Below, one piece after another: positions 48,392-55,929 of a DNA stretch of 64,000 nucleotides. Below the pieces are notes generated by a model. The model was not told the origin of the DNA. It ran no database searches and saw only the letters and a program-made list of their open reading frames with translations. Source of the DNA: Phymorhynchus buccinoides (lineage: Eukaryota; Mollusca; Gastropoda; Neogastropoda; Raphitomidae); contig CM065695.1 in NCBI GenBank assembly GCA_017654935.2, forward strand, positions 33,596,575-33,660,574. Direction: 5' to 3'. Numbering within the stretch: the first letter of the stretch is position 1; each line of letters starts with the position of its first letter. The translations under genes and the position numbers were made by a program.

Positions 48392-50786
48392 TCCACGTTC
48401 AGACTGTAAGGCCTAGTGCAAAGTGAGAGGAAAAATCCCCTGTACCCAGGTTCGAGCTCGGGTTTACTTGACTCGAAGCGAACGCGCTACCACTGTGCCA
48501 CTCTACACTCTTGACGACTTTTAGAAATTTTGATATCCAGTTGAAACCCACCTGACAGGCACCGCGGTATCGTGGATGCCCCAGTAATCAAGAAGCTTTT
48601 ATTCAGTGTCTTCTCTACTTATTTCTTACTTTTAAAATTCTCCAATGTAACAACCCCCTCGTAATTACGGACAGTTTTGACCAGTATGGTGGTCGGTTTC
48701 TCTCTCTCTCTCTCTTGAGTGAGTGAGTGAAGTAAAGATTGATAGTATGGCGCGCCAAAGATGCAAAACTCTATCTAGCAGTTTGACATAGTTTAAAAAC
48801 CCTATCGAACTGTTAGATAGTTTCTAAACTATAGCTAGCAGTTCGATAGAGTTTCAAAACTCGGTCGAACTGCTAGATAGAGTTTCTCGTCGTAAAACTC
48901 TATCGAACGTGCCATTTTCATACTTTTTTTTAAACGAAGCATTTCATTGGTAGATAGGACTAGTATCTTTGACTGTGACCTACACCTAGCCTAATAGGTG
49001 GCATTCTACGAACTCGTTTAGCGGCTTCAATTACAGATGAAACGCCGGGAAGATTCTCTCGTTGAAATCGTTCAGCTGCCATGTTTGTTTGACTACATGT
49101 AAGGGCCTAGGCCTATCATCTTATTCAAATTCACGGGTCACTGCCCTGCCAAGGCCACAAACTGGTCGCTGAAGCCATGTACCAATCAGAAATCGCGATA
49201 GAAAAACTATATCTCGATAGGGTTATTTTGTGGAAACCCTATCTAGCTGTTCGACAGAGTTTTAAAACTATCGAACAGCTAGATAGGGTTTTCAAACTCT
49301 ATCGAACTGATAGATACAGTTTCGAAACTCTCGAACAGCTAGATAGAGTTTTGTATCTTTGGCGCGCCATATGATAGGTTGGGTTTATTAATGTAATGCG
49401 AAGCTATTCATAGATAAAAGTTGAGCCTGATTTTATAATTAGCTGCTACAGTGGAACCTCGCTTATAAGACCTCCCATTATGACTCCTTCCCATATAAGA
49501 CCTACTTCTCTGAGACATTGCCCTTCTTTGTAAGTATTAAAATTACATCCCTTATAGTTTATATTAAGACCCCTCCCTTATAAGACCTCATTTTGGATGT
49601 TTTTTGAAGGTCTTATAAGGGAGGTTCCACTGTACAAACATTGGTGGAATAATTCATTGTTGATTTCATAATGCTACAACGTTCTAATAGACATGAGAAG
49701 TTGTTGTTTTTTAGATGAATTATAGATTACCGGTACATCAAAGGCCTGTGTCATTGGTTTAGATAAAGTGGTCGATATACAATTTAATGAATTGACTTAA
49801 AGATACACTGACACACCACGATTAAGTCCCTTGGTTTTTTTCTGGGTAGCTGTGATCCACATAGTGACATACACATGTCCCCAACTTCAGATTGAGGCTG
49901 CTCTTTAATATTATGTTTCAATTTGAATTTGGGGGCATTTGTATGGGAGTGAGACCTGGTCAAAACAATATTTCTTACCAGCTATAAGAGGGAAAACATG
50001 TGAAACCCGTGATTTTAACACGTGATCTGGTGGATCTTTAAAATAAGCAAGTGTTTTATTGCCACTGTGTGTGTGTGGGGGGGGGGGGGGGGGGGATTGT
50101 GGAGGGCAGGATGTGAATGGTGTGGGGGGGGTGGGTGAGACGAGGGGTGAGGGGAGTGAGAGACTGTGTTTGTGTGTGTGATGTATGCGCGCATATGCCT
50201 CTGTGTGTGTGTGCGTGTGCATGTGTCGATTTATTAATTGAGTGCTATGTCAATATTTTATGACGCTTTAACCCTTTCACCGCCTGCCATATTTCAGCCG
50301 AAAATGTCCAATAAATTTACCTGGGTAGAGAACAAAATCCATCTGCAGTATTGGGGATTCTTCTGTGACATATATGAAATAAGGTCTACCCTTACTTCCC
50401 CAAACTAAGACAATAGACAATTTGGATAATAGACCCCATTTTGATGCCTTTTAGTGACACTGTGGTGCTAAAATGCGACTTTGGCGATGAAAAGGTTAAT
50501 GAAGCCTTTTATTACGACTTTTAACTATTAACTATTTGTCATTTGTAAACGCCTTGAGCTCCTGGTTTTATTGGGAGGTAAGTCATAAATTTACTGTATT
50601 ATTATTATTATTATTATTGGTTTGCCTAGTTAAGTGATGGGGATGCAAACTAATTGACTGGTTGATCAGTTTATTTTAATGATCAATATTTGATTTCAGG
50701 ACATCACCAAGTTCCAGTTCGTGACTCGACTGGCCTCACTGACTGACCACATACCGGTGGCCATGACCTTCAGAGCCAATGTATGA
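35626..50786 (+). CDS. SMPD3: Neutral sphingomyelinase (nSMase2/SMPD3-like), complete, seven coding exons
   Basis: Join 35626-36300, 39582-39758, 43225-43300, 44909-45049, 47169-47258, 47892-48136 and 50700-50786. Together they make 1491 bases, 496 residues and a TGA, with every junction in phase and GT-AG. The enzyme hydrolyses sphingomyelin to ceramide and phosphocholine at Golgi and plasma membrane. Two hydrophobic segments (about residues 23-49 and 62-90) fit the N-terminal membrane hairpin. The Mg-dependent endonuclease/exonuclease/phosphatase fold shows SANTCLL (N133), FLCMQEV (E209), IIGKG (K278), IYTTH (H304), VCGDFNFDN (D348, N350), YHDPCRL, RRRIDYIL and SLTDHIPVAM (D484, H485). It is clearly shorter than the vertebrate enzyme (about 650 residues) because the long loop between the N-terminal region and QEV is short. 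The ATG at 35626 is preceded by an in-frame TGA at 35602. No 5' non-coding exon or poly(A) site is assigned. Confidence 0.93.
36540..36645. repeat. (AC)n microsatellite in SMPD3 intron 1
   Basis: CA repeats with a few interruptions. A shorter tract lies at 36898-36942. Confidence 0.9.
36646..36872. mobile_element. CCCAGGGAC-family MITE
   Basis: Ends GGGCTCCCAGGGAC and GATTGGGAGCCC are inverted repeats. Inside, GGGACCC words recur in both directions. A degraded relative is at 12645-12885. Confidence 0.7.
37570..37640 (+). pseudogene. Possible relic copy of SMPD3 exon 2 start
   Basis: After CCCATTACAG there is a stretch resembling the start of exon 2: TTCCGCACGACATAGGGGTG against TTCTGCACGATGTGGGCGTG, followed by GTCAGTAAGACTCAGGAGC, close to the first partial copy at 39329. 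It contains a TAG and is interrupted by a miniature element. The similarity is modest and judged by eye. Confidence 0.35.
37740..38600. repeat. GT-rich minisatellite interrupted by a small inverted-repeat element
   Basis: GTGTGTACTTTCTTGCA-type units recur at about 37770, 37852, 37885, 37968, 38094, 38112 and 38205. At 38216-38477 an element with ends CATATCGTCGCCCGCA and TGCGGACGGCGATATG interrupts it, after which the GT repeat continues. Confidence 0.8.
38899..39146. mobile_element. TTAA-flanked piggyBac-like MITE, family 1
   Basis: TTAACCCTTTCGCCGCCAG and TTGGCGGTGAAAGGGTTAA are near-perfect inverted ends, with TTAA on both sides. Confidence 0.85.
39329..39405 (+). pseudogene. SMPD3: Partial upstream copy 1 of SMPD3 exon 2
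   Basis: Matches the middle of exon 2 (encodes SVRSNYYLFNLGLMLSTQYP), without the acceptor end. It continues into a short intron-like stretch shared with the region before copy 2 (ACATTATTTTCTTACATGTT). It begins abruptly after a miniature-element end (39312). Confidence 0.75.
39445..39546 (+). pseudogene. SMPD3: Partial upstream copy 2 of SMPD3 exon 2, with acceptor and early stop
   Basis: Follows GATCACAG, the same acceptor context as the true exon, and reads VFPYILHNVGVWSVRSNYYL, then FNSGLIVASRHRV and TGA at 39544-39546. If included in the transcript it would truncate the enzyme before its catalytic lysine. It could be a poison exon or simply a decayed duplicate. Confidence 0.8.
39582..39758 (+). 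CDS. SMPD3: SMPD3 exon 2
   Basis: Starts after TTGTTCACAG and reads VFPYILHDVGVWSVKSNLYL, then FNSGLMLASRHPVLEADFKF and YPRSVSQCLIIGKGLLMVK, ending before GTGGGA. It is 177 bases, phase 0 on both sides. It includes K278 of the conserved KG motif. It is the only one of the three tandem copies that is open to a donor. Confidence 0.93.
39808..39905. mobile_element. Half copy of the TTAA element TTAAAGACCCACCA
   Basis: TTAAAGACCCACCACATCATG and TTCAGGTGTTTTCCCTCTTA match one end of 49797-50041 and 58800-59033 in inverted orientation. The other end is missing. Confidence 0.65.
40245..40490 (-). mobile_element. Repeat E (probable SINE), copy in SMPD3 intron 2
   Basis: Contains GAAGTGACAAGCACAGAACT and CAGAAGGTGGGGGAACTATT. 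The - strand has GGTTTGAAACCC, a plausible tRNA-like B-box, next to CACTCA. Confidence 0.65.
40599..41175. mobile_element. MITE of the TACCGTAATTTTCGGG family, clean copy
   Basis: TACCGTAATTTTCGGGTTAT and ATCCGAAAAATACGGTA are inverted ends. At 577 bases with no transposase frame, it is the reference for the copies at 11676 and 17391. Confidence 0.9.
42397..42740. repeat. Two-copy tandem duplication in SMPD3 intron 2
   Basis: TGTATCTGACTGCTTTGATC through AAATGACAACGTTAA occurs at 42414-42517 and 42624-42735, with a spacing of about 211 bases and a few differences. Confidence 0.9.
42771..42852. repeat. Pure (AC)n microsatellite
   Basis: About 35 uninterrupted AC units, followed by TACACACAAGACACA. 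Confidence 0.98.
43225..43300 (+). CDS. SMPD3: SMPD3 exon 3
   Basis: Between TGTATTGCAG and GTAAGA, encodes VLIGAETDSRRHVGYIYTTH then LQAYQ plus one base. The GYIYTTHLQA segment is the conserved strand with H304 of the phosphatase fold. Confidence 0.93.
43786..43895. repeat. 22-bp tandem repeat, five copies
   Basis: The unit contains AGGGGGTCACAATTGAT. One copy has a single-base change (AAGGGG). Confidence 0.95.
44125..44345 (+). repeat. Dispersed repeat G, copy 1
   Basis: Shares CAGAATAGCA, CCTCTGCTATCTGG, TTGGCC and CCTGGGCAAG with 58550-58720 in the same order. Confidence 0.7.
44500..44830 (+). mobile_element. tRNA-derived SINE, family B, copy 1
   Basis: Begins in a tRNA-like part (GTCGCCGCTCGTAATTTC, GATTCGAACCCAGCTGG), then GATGAGACCTAAAACCGAGG and GCGCACGTTAAAGCCCATTC, and ends in an (AAAAC)n-like tail. 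The clean copy is at 63443-63805. Confidence 0.85.
44909..45049 (+). CDS. SMPD3: SMPD3 exon 4
   Basis: After GTGTGGCCAG the frame completes a glycine and reads AEPVIVSQLDNIIEWTAEF, RKKTAD and then SRDVVLFDIVCGDFNFDN, ending in ISP plus one base before GTTAGT. It carries the catalytic Asp and Asn of the GDFNFDN motif. Confidence 0.94.
45100..45285 (+). repeat. Dispersed repeat F, copy 2
   Basis: AGGCGTTGCTCCCACAATGC, CCCCAACTCGCAGCCACACC and CAGGTCGCAAGGGG match 31810-32065. Confidence 0.75.
45392..45599. repeat. 50-bp tandem repeat, about four copies
   Basis: The unit runs CATACTGATCCCCATGACTT, TGACCAGAAC, GGTCCATCGACTCACCAGAA. Copies start at 45418, 45468, 45518 and 45568, with a divergent partial unit before. 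Confidence 0.95.
45885..46065 (-). mobile_element. tRNA-derived SINE, family D, copy 2
   Basis: The - strand reads GCGCAGTGATTAGCATTGCG (A-box-like) and GAGTTCGAATCCCATCAGAG (B-box). The rest matches 5890-6130. Confidence 0.75.
46066..47160. other. SMPD3 intron 4, nothing recognised
   Basis: This is AT-rich intron sequence without clear repeats of the window's families. Confidence 0.5.
47169..47258 (+). CDS. SMPD3: SMPD3 exon 5
   Basis: After TTTTGCACAG the frame reads GDKDNRDHRVFDVYHDPCRL, then KPGQDQPWSV plus one base before GTGAGT. It is 90 bases and in phase with its neighbours. DPCRL and QPW are conserved in the nSMase2 group. Confidence 0.93.
47213..47535. repeat. Two-copy tandem duplication across the SMPD3 exon 5 donor
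   Basis: CGGTTAAAGCCTGGCCAGGA to CATAGCTAGGTGAACGCATG is present twice, about 162 bases apart, covering exon end, donor and intron start. Confidence 0.92.
47373..47421 (+). pseudogene. SMPD3: Duplicate of SMPD3 exon 5 3' end with donor
   Basis: The last 47 or so bases of exon 5 and about 110 bases of the following intron are repeated directly downstream (47213-47372 against 47375-47535), including the GTGAGC donor. The copy lacks the exon's 5' part and acceptor, so it offers only a second 5' splice site. Confidence 0.85.
47543..47665. repeat. Short tandem repeat of CAGGATGTCCTGAAGTT type
   Basis: About four imperfect units built on TTCAGGATGTTTTTGTC and CAGGATGTCCTGAAG. The unit is partly self-complementary (CAGGA...TCCTG). 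Confidence 0.85.
47892..48136 (+). CDS. SMPD3: SMPD3 exon 6
   Basis: After ACAATGCGCAG the frame reads GTELKQPYMHESMAVTPEAL through LCTDKLCLDGDGNIVTFPEA and GRRRIDYILSRKDTPV, ending at GTG before GTAAGG. It is 245 bases. GRRRIDYIL is the conserved C-terminal motif. The intron that follows is SINE sequence within a few bases of the donor. Confidence 0.93.
48137..48512 (-). mobile_element. tRNA-derived SINE, family A, clean copy, abutting the exon 6 donor
   Basis: On the - strand, GAGTGGCACAGTGGTAGCGC and CCCGAGCTCGAACCTGGG form the tRNA-like head, followed by TCTTTCGGATGAGACGATAA and a tail ending TACCTAATAATACC. It is almost flush with the exon 6 donor GTAAGG. Confidence 0.88.
48748..49369. 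mobile_element. TA-flanked foldback element with GGCGCGCC ends
   Basis: It starts TGGCGCGCCAAAGATGCAAA and ends GTATCTTTGGCGCGCCA, with TA on both sides. Each arm (about 48760-48900 and 49185-49350) is built from repeated CTATCGAACTGCTAGATAG-type words that are themselves palindromic. The middle 280 bases are unique. No coding frame is present. Confidence 0.85.
49449..49632. mobile_element. CAGTGGAACCTC (Tigger/pogo-like) MITE, clean copy
   Basis: CAGTGGAACCTCGCTTATAA and TTATAAGGGAGGTTCCACTG with flanking TA. It is 184 bases. These ends are typical of Tc1/mariner-pogo-derived miniature elements. Confidence 0.9.
49797..50041. mobile_element. TTAA-flanked MITE, family 3
   Basis: TTAAAGATACACTGACACACC and the inverse GATCTGGTGGATCTTTAA are the ends. 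Internal GGGGGCATTTGTATGGGAGT and ACATGTGAAACCCGTGATTT match 58800-59033. Confidence 0.85.
50065..50225. repeat. GT and poly-G low-complexity sequence
   Basis: GTGTGTGTGTG followed by a run of about 17 G, then more GT-rich sequence. Confidence 0.9.
50268..50499. mobile_element. TTAA-flanked piggyBac-like MITE, family 1, in SMPD3 intron 6
   Basis: TTAACCCTTTCACCGCCTG at the left and GGCGATGAAAAGGTTAA at the right. Internal sequence matches 54705-54950 closely. Confidence 0.88.
50700..50786 (+). CDS. SMPD3: SMPD3 exon 7, C-terminus and stop
   Basis: After TTTGATTTCAG the frame reads DITKFQFVTRLASLTDHIPV then AMTFRANV and TGA. TDHIPV holds the catalytic Asp-His pair (D484, H485). The 3' UTR presumably follows, but no poly(A) signal can be chosen with confidence. 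Confidence 0.94.
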   Translation, partial: DITKFQFVTRLASLTDHIPVAMTFRANV

Positions 50787-51291
50787 CCTTGGTGTGACCT
50801 TCGACATTGTTGACCTGAGGATATAATATGTTGGTGAATTTCTGTAAACATTATGAAATGGAGAGAGAAAATGGAAAACAATTTACAAATTGTTAAATGT
50901 TTTTGTATTGTTGCTGTTGTGATTGATGATGTTGTTTATGCAAACGGATTATATTGTATGCTGTGCATTACAAGTCAGACGTGAGTCGTGGTGGTTTCCT
51001 GATATTCTGTTGTTGTGCTGCTTGGTTTTGTGTTCTTACTGCTGTTTGCGCTCAAGGACAAGCATGCTGCATATATAAAAGTCATGTGAGTTTTATCATG
51101 GCTGGGAATGTGCGTTTTCCTCATTGCCACACATGAATAGCATACAGAATGTTTGTGTCACTGTTAGCCACATGCACACATAGTGCACAAATACACATGC
51201 ATTAAGAGACTCATGGGTGCATTTTTTCCTGGTATTGCTGGTACCCACGTGTCGTCATATCCGGCCACAAGGAGCGCCATATTATGGGAGA

Positions 51292-51469
51292 CCGCCATCT
51301 TAGTCCTTACCTTTTTTTTTGAAAAATGCCAGATCGATGCTGCGTATTTGGCTGTTCCAATTCGAAGCTTATCTAAACTGTATTTATATAACATCTGGAT
51401 GTTTTCTTTACACATTTAGATAACATTTTCACTTTTTGTTTGCACACAAATAAGGACTAAGATGGCGAC
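51292..51469 (+). mobile_element. Small element with THAP-like zinc-finger start
   Basis: Inverted ends CCGCCATCTTAGTCCTTA (51293-51310) and TAAGGACTAAGATGGCG (51451-51467). Inside, ATG at 51326 begins MPDRCCVFGCSNSKLI and then stops. The CC-x-x-GC spacing after MP resembles the beginning of a THAP domain, as in P-element-type transposases. It looks like a deleted remnant. Similarity is by eye only. Confidence 0.5.
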
Positions 51470-51784
51470 ACTTCCGTTGGAATGGTCGAGATGCGCACGC
51501 AGGTGGGTTGGAGCCATACAAGGATTTCCTGTTTTTGAATGTTACCATGAAAAGAATGTCCTTTTCTTTTTCTTTTTTCAAACAAGATGTTTGTGTGTCT
51601 ACTGTATTTTTCAAACACTTTAAAATAAGTATTTGTATAAATTGTGGAAAAAGCAAACTAAAATACCTTTTTTAATCAATTTTTTTTTCAGCTGCAGGGG
51701 GACATTACCCATGAACCCCGGCCTTTCAGGGTTTTTTCATTTTGTGTAGTTGCACCCGTGGAGACAGTCTCACACAGAAACTCG

Positions 51785-51818
51785 GACACATAGACACACA
51801 CACACACACACACACATA

Positions 51819-51853
<35 letters not shown>

Positions 51854-51885
51854 ACACACACACACACACACAGACACATCAGATA
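51785..51885. repeat. (AC)n microsatellite
   Basis: CACA tract with a few AGACAC interruptions. Confidence 0.95.
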
Positions 51886-52254
51886 TACACATTTATGCTG
51901 ATATAAATGGGTACAAGTGGCTTTTCTTTTTGAAGGTCAAAAATACTACCTAATCCATCCTTAATATTTTCATAGAAAGCATTTTAGCAGACCAATGATA
52001 AATGTGTTCATGATCTGTGATTTAGAAAAGAAAAATGAATTCATGTTGCAAATTATGAATGCGTGATCTCCTTGAAATACATTAAAACAACTCTACTCAA
52101 TTAAAATTTAAAGATTTGTGTTTGTTTTATTTGTGTGTATTATTTTTTTAAGTTTTTGTGGCCATGGTTTTTTTTTAAACTTTGGCCTCTGTTGGTTGCT
52201 GAAATCATTTTTTTATTTTTTTTTAAAACTTGACTCAAATAATATTTGAATGAA
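51886..52254. other. AT-rich intergenic or 3' UTR sequence
   Basis: Poly-T runs, no gene. It could be part of a long SMPD3 3' UTR. Confidence 0.4.
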
Positions 52255-52365
52255 AGTCAAAAATCTGCAACCTGAACGTGCGGAGGTGTGGCTGCGAATT
52301 GGGATTCGGAATGAGCGGCATGTGAGCAACGCCACTGTACGGCCCAGAAGATGGGACAGCAAAAA
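52255..52365 (-). repeat. Dispersed repeat F, partial reversed copy
   Basis: Reverse complement contains GTGGCGTTGCTCACATGCCG and CCCAATTCGCAGCCACACCT, as in 31810 and 45100. Confidence 0.7.
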
Positions 52366-52699
52366 AAACAAAAAGTTAAAAATCGAATCAATACTTTTTT
52401 TTAGTGTTTGTAGGGGCTCATTTATTATTTATGTTTGAAAAATTCACAAGCAAATGCCTATGATCTTTTTTTTTTTTAAATCATGAATTATTGTTCTGAG
52501 CTTCACTTTACTCTCAACTGTAATTCCACCCTGCCTTAAATTATTTTTTTCTATTTGTATTATTGCTTGATGTTAGGATGTGCATATCAACATTCCATGG
52601 TGCTTTCATAATGTATCAATCTTTGCTAAATTAAAACAAAAATCTTGCTGATAGTAACTATTTAAAACCCTGATGCCTCTCTCTGGCATCAAAATTCTG

Positions 52700-52725
52700 A
52701 TCGCTTCTCGGCCTTTTGGCTAAGA
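52700..52725 (+). pseudogene. U2 snRNA 5' end fragment
   Basis: ATCGCTTCTCGGCCTTTTGG followed by CTAAGA is identical to the first 26 bases of canonical U2 snRNA. Similarity stops at once: the branch-recognition sequence (GTAGTA) and the rest of U2 are absent. It is a truncated U2 pseudogene or the head of a snRNA-derived SINE. Confidence 0.85.
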
Positions 52726-53012
52726 CAGTGATTCAGGAACATACATTTTTTGTTTATACCCTGGTTGGTTTGTTCAGCCCGTCGTACATGGCGAAAGCCG
52801 ATACGCAACGTTAAACTGAACTTCCCCTTTCTGGCGTAGCTTTGAAAGACTTATAAAGAACGCTTGTGATATTTATTCCAATTTAGGGTTTTTTTCAGAA
52901 AGTTTTATATTGTTCGGATTGAAGGAAAACGTTATTACTGATAAAACAATCGACTTTATTATCCTACTAAGTTTTATATCTACAAACGTAAATGGAAAAA
53001 TGATAAATTGTG

Positions 53013-54355
53013 TATTGATGCATTTATTGGGTTATTGAAATACAGATACAGAGTAGAATGCTGTTGTAGTGTTTTTAAAGGTAAAAAAGATCCTCTTTGA
53101 CCAAGAATGGTCTATTTTCACGGCATTGTTTACAAAATAGTTGCATTGGTGGATTTTCCCCCCGAGATTCAAACTCAAGTGTGTGTATATGTGTGTGGTG
53201 TTAAGTGTAAAATAGTTAACTAAAGAATTAAGATATTATGCTTTGTTGCTGTTGTCGTTTGTTTGTTTGTATATATATATATATATATTCTTTTTTTTAG
53301 TAGTAGTATTCTTTTTTTCCAAGTTGTTGGTTATGGGGTATAAATGAGACATTAAACACAATATCTTTAAAATATACAAAAATGTAAACCCTGATACCTC
53401 ACTGCTGAACCTGTTATATAATACATTTACAGCATCTGACTTTGTTTTTCTTGCAAGTAGCTTTGCAGTTATGGCATTTATTGGGTTATTGAAATACAGA
53501 TACAGAGTAGAATGCTATTGTGTTTTTAAAGGTCTATTTTCGTGGCATTGTTGTCATGATTTACCAGGCATGATCCGCGGGAATTTTTCAAAACTTCTGT
53601 GGGAAAAAAAAAATTATCGTAAAGGACCGATGTTGCCGTATTCTTATATCTACAAGTCTGTATTTGGCGATTCTCAAACTGGTTAACCGGAAGTCGCTTT
53701 AGCTCACTCGCTTCAAAGTTGTGCGAAGGAAGGCGAGATGAGTAGCTCCCGCTCAACAAAAGTAGCGATGTTAGCTGAAAATGTGTGTGGAAGGCTATTT
53801 GAGCCGACGAAATGTTCGGACCCCCTCCTCGCTGAATAAAAGTTGTGACGTGAGGTAAGTGTTTTGCCCAAAAAATTTGGGAATGTCGCGTAGCCCCCCC
53901 CCCCCCCCCCCCCCCCACCCACCCCCTTTCAAGAAAACATTGGACGATATGTGAAAATCCGGGTGGAAGGATTTGTGCTCGGCTGAAAAGAATTTTATTC
54001 TTTGAAGATTGAAAGTTGTTTGCGTTGGAAAACATTTCGGGGGGAACGCCCTCCCCCCCCCCCCCCCCCCCCCCCCGCCCGCTGAACAAAACTTCTGACG
54101 TCAGGTGAAAATCCGGGTGGAAGGATTTCTCGGACGAAATTTTTTCCTCTTTTTTGATCTCCATCCACTTTCATGCCTGATTTACAAAACAGTTGCATGG
54201 GCGGATTTCCCCCCCCCCCCCCCCCCCGAGATTCAAACTCAAAAAAATGTAAACCCTGATACCTCACTGCTGAACCTATTTCATAATGCGTTTACAGCAT
54301 CTGACTTTGTTTTTCTCGCAAGTAGCTTTGCAGTTAGTTATGGCACGGGTCCAAA
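53013..54355. repeat. Interleaved duplicated blocks with poly-C runs
   Basis: GCATTTATTGGGTTATTGAA occurs at 53020 and 53475; TGTAAACCCTGATACCTCAC at 53386 and 54248; CCGGGTGGAAGGATTT at 53959 and 54113; GAGATTCAAACTCAA at 53164 and 54228. Poly-C runs lie at 53887-53906, 54053-54076 and 54211-54227. Confidence 0.85.
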
Positions 54356-54704
54356 ATTGTACACATTGAAAGACTGCCCAAATGGAACATATGTTTAGGC
54401 AAGAAATTGGTACTAATAGCAACGCTGTTTATTATTTTCTTTATTGTGCATGCCTAATATGTAGGAAGTTTTTAATTATGTGAAAGAGATTGTTTGGAAA
54501 TTAAAGTGTCCCCAGCGTCATTTATTTGTCCATAAATTGTCTGCATTTGTAGTCGCAATATTTTTTTTATACGGCCTCTGAAGTAAATAAATATATCATC
54601 ACTTTAAGAGAAAAGTCAAAAAACAAAAACAACACTGGTACAAGAATCTTGGTCACGAGACTACTTAAATGGAAATAGCAAAGGCTAGTGCCATGACGAT
54701 GTCC

Positions 54705-54950
54705 TTAACCCTTTCACCGCCAGATATATTTCAGCCAAAAATGTCCATTAAATTTACCTGGGTAGAGAACAAAATCCATCTGCAGTATTGTGGATTCTCC
54801 TGTGACGTATATAAAACAAGGCCTATCCTTACTTCCCAAAACTAAGACAATAGGGTCTTTGGATAATAGACCCCAATTTGATGCCTTTTAGTGACATAGG
54901 TGTTAAATCACTGTGGTGCTAAAATGCGACTTTGGCAGTGAAAGGGTTAA
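54705..54950. mobile_element. TTAA-flanked piggyBac-like MITE, family 1
   Basis: TTAACCCTTTCACCGCCAG and GGCAGTGAAAGGGTTAA are the ends. This is an intact copy of 246 bases. Confidence 0.9.
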
Positions 54951-55087
54951 TAGGGCTTTTGCCACGTGAGGGCGACCTTGAATTTCACCGAGTTGAATTA
55001 GAAAGGTCAGCGTAACTCGGGCAGAACGAGTACGGGCAAATTAGTAGTCTAGTATAGAGAGCGAACACTCGTGGCAAATGCCCTATT
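54951..55087. mobile_element. Short MITE with TAGGGC...GCCACG ends
   Basis: TAGGGCTTTTGCCACG and CGTGGCAAATGCCCTA are inverted. It abuts the previous element. A second copy is nested at 57286-57438. Confidence 0.8.
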
Positions 55088-55351
55088 GAACATTACTTCC
55101 AGTTTATTTATATGGTTCTGGGGGGTTTTTGTGGGTGGTGTGTCAGCAATTTGCTGTCTTTAATTGTTTTAAACATTGTTTAGGCGAATCGAGACGCCTA
55201 CTTCTCAGTTAGTCGATGATGAAATGAGAGTTGGCAAAACGTGTGTAGGCGAAACATGCGTAGGTGAATGGAGGCGCACCGGGCAGAACACACCGGGGGA
55301 AAAGTGTAATCTAATCTTCAGCACAACTGAGTACAAGATTGCCAACAAAAC

Positions 55352-55735
55352 AATGACTTTGAGATTGAGGGTCGTAAACATGAGGGGGGTGTTTAAGGTG
55401 CAAGATTGTCAACAAATAGACTTTGAGATCGAGGGTCATAAACATGATGGGGGTGTTTAAAGTTCAAGACTGCCAGCAAATAATGACTTTGAGATTGAGG
55501 GTCGTAAACATGATGGGGGTGTTTAAAGTTCAAGATTGGCAGCAAATAATAACTTTGAGATTGAGGGTCATAAACATGAGGGGGGTGTTTAAAGTTCAAG
55601 ATTGGCAACAAATAATGACTTTGAGATGGAGGGTCGTAGACATGATGAGGGTGTTTAAAGTTCAAGATTGCCAGCAAATAATGACTTTGAGATGGAGGGT
55701 CGTAAACATGAGGGGGGTGTTTAAAGTACAAATGA
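55352..55735. repeat. 66-bp tandem repeat, about six copies
   Basis: Each unit contains ATGACTTTGAGATTGAGGG, CGTAAACATGA and GGGGGTGTTTAAAGTTCAAG. Because 66 is divisible by three, open frames run through on both strands (108 and 112 residues). Nothing else suggests coding. Confidence 0.93.
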
Positions 55736-55929
55736 AACTATCGTTATAGACACGAGTGATCCAAAAAGTATTCAAAGTGATAGATACTCTTTTTTTTTGG
55801 AGTCATCATGTTTCACTTTTGCTCTTGTATAATTCTATGTGTGTTGCTTTTTTCTGTGATTCTGAGCTGGTTGGATTTTGTTTGTCATGTTATTGCTGTG
55901 ATTTTGTTGCTGTTTTACAGTTACTAGCG

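Noticed and set aside
52700..52900. Functional U2 snRNA gene
   Set aside because: Only the first 26 bases match; the rest of U2 is missing.
55393..55749. Candidate repeat protein of about 110 residues
   Set aside because: Open on both strands because the 66-base unit is divisible by three; no other coding evidence.
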